Positions 63,590 to 64,000 of a DNA stretch of 64,000 nucleotides are shown here, one piece after another. How positions within the stretch are numbered: position 1 is the first letter of the stretch; every line of letters begins with the position of its first letter. Source of the DNA: Wolbachia endosymbiont (group A) of Pogonocherus hispidulus (lineage in GTDB: Bacteria; Pseudomonadota; Alphaproteobacteria; Rickettsiales; Anaplasmataceae); NCBI RefSeq assembly GCF_964028195.1, contig NZ_OZ034750.1:930001-994000 (forward strand). The letters are read 5' to 3'. A program made the position numbers and the translations under genes. The notes under the pieces were generated by a model. The model was not told where the DNA came from and made no database searches. It saw only the letters and a program-made list of their open reading frames with translations.

Positions 63590-64000
63590 TTTAGTATAAA
63601 TGTTTAAGAAATTTACCAAATGAAAAAAAAGGCAAAAGAAGCCCCGTAGTTGGCTAGTTACTTACATTATACTTTCAAGTATGGCGTTTTTTTATTCTAA
63701 ACACTTAATAACCGCGATTTAGCTACTTTTAAGCCGCAACTAATCTAAATTATAAACGTTAAGAAATTTACTAAACAGAAAAAAAGGCAAAAGAAACCCT
63801 AGGGTAGCTAGTTATTCACTATCCATTTTTTAAGTTGGCGTTTTTTTATGTTTTAAACGCTTTATAAGCGCGTTTCAGCTTATGTAGGTAGAAATTTTAA
63901 AGACATAAGGTGCACATAGTGCAAAAAATTAAACATGATACGCCAGATACGTGAGTTTTTTTGTCATTTAATCTGTACAGAAAAGATAAATAAATAGCTT
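63590..64000 (+). repeat. dispersed noncoding repeat A, copy 6 (cut by window edge)
   Basis: Same orientation as copies 1 and 5 and almost identical to copy 1 up to the AGATAAATAAATAGCTT that ends the window. The promoter segment would lie just outside. Confidence 0.83.

Overview
The window is AT-rich alphaproteobacterial DNA that reads as Wolbachia (Rickettsiales, Anaplasmataceae), most likely an arthropod strain. The grounds are the WO-phage-like serine recombinase next to ankyrin genes, dense GTCAT...ATGAC palindromic repeats, a reduced rseP-bamA-skp-fabZ cluster without lpx genes, a chlamydia-like folate operon, and several degenerate IS110 elements.

Layout. 1-10.44 kb is a WO-prophage-derived island. 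It holds two RepA/primase-like replication genes (minus strand), two intact IS110-family elements of different type, interrupted gene fragments, two small ankyrin genes, a small overlapping ORF and a large serine recombinase whose 3' end runs into a palindrome at the chromosomal junction. 10.44-11.03 kb is repeat sequence. 11.1-16.5 kb carries cytochrome bc1 (petB-petC), a DnaJ-domain protein, the Fe-S scaffold NFU with hisS, and surE. A second repeat block (16.6-17.3 kb) is followed by ffh, an Mrp/Nuo-like membrane subunit, a large FAD oxidoreductase, the fabZ-skp-bamA-rseP envelope cluster, sdhE/zapA, an IHF-like gene with rpsA, and trmB. 31.5-32.7 kb is a palindrome array. 32.75-36.44 kb is a complete chlamydia-order folate operon (CADD-type pABA synthase, folB, folKP, folA, CofE-like folC2), followed by tRNA-CAU, trxA, rnd and tRNA-Gly. 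Another repeat array (37.96-38.88 kb) leads to era, a PolB-type exonuclease, a lipase, a porin, a broken GIY-YIG gene and a broken IS110 copy. 46.4-61.2 kb is housekeeping: cysteine desulfurase, hydrolase, a tiny lipoprotein, lolD, an IscA-type carrier with an acidic insert, dgt-ribD, truB-rpsO-pnp, rpe, dapD and a MidA-type methyltransferase. The right end has tRNA-Ser, a gene-transfer-agent relic (DUF2163), a second copy of the broken IS110 and a last repeat copy cut by the window edge.

Most notable: (1) a dispersed ~330-470 bp noncoding repeat (called repeat A here), six copies, built of two diverged tandem halves. All five copies that are complete at that end carry a near-consensus sigma-70 promoter with an exact 17-bp spacer. 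Inverted pairs of it bracket two gene blocks. (2) Both intact IS110 elements end in an inverted repeat that presents two opposed DnaA-box-like 9-mers around a 17-nt loop, and both have a structured upstream region compatible with a bridge RNA. (3) The folate operon retains every metal ligand and both sacrificial residues known for CADD. (4) Palindromic elements sit in frame inside petC, the FAD oxidoreductase, ribD and the MidA gene, and form the tail of the recombinase.

All family assignments come from reading the sequence; no database search was run.
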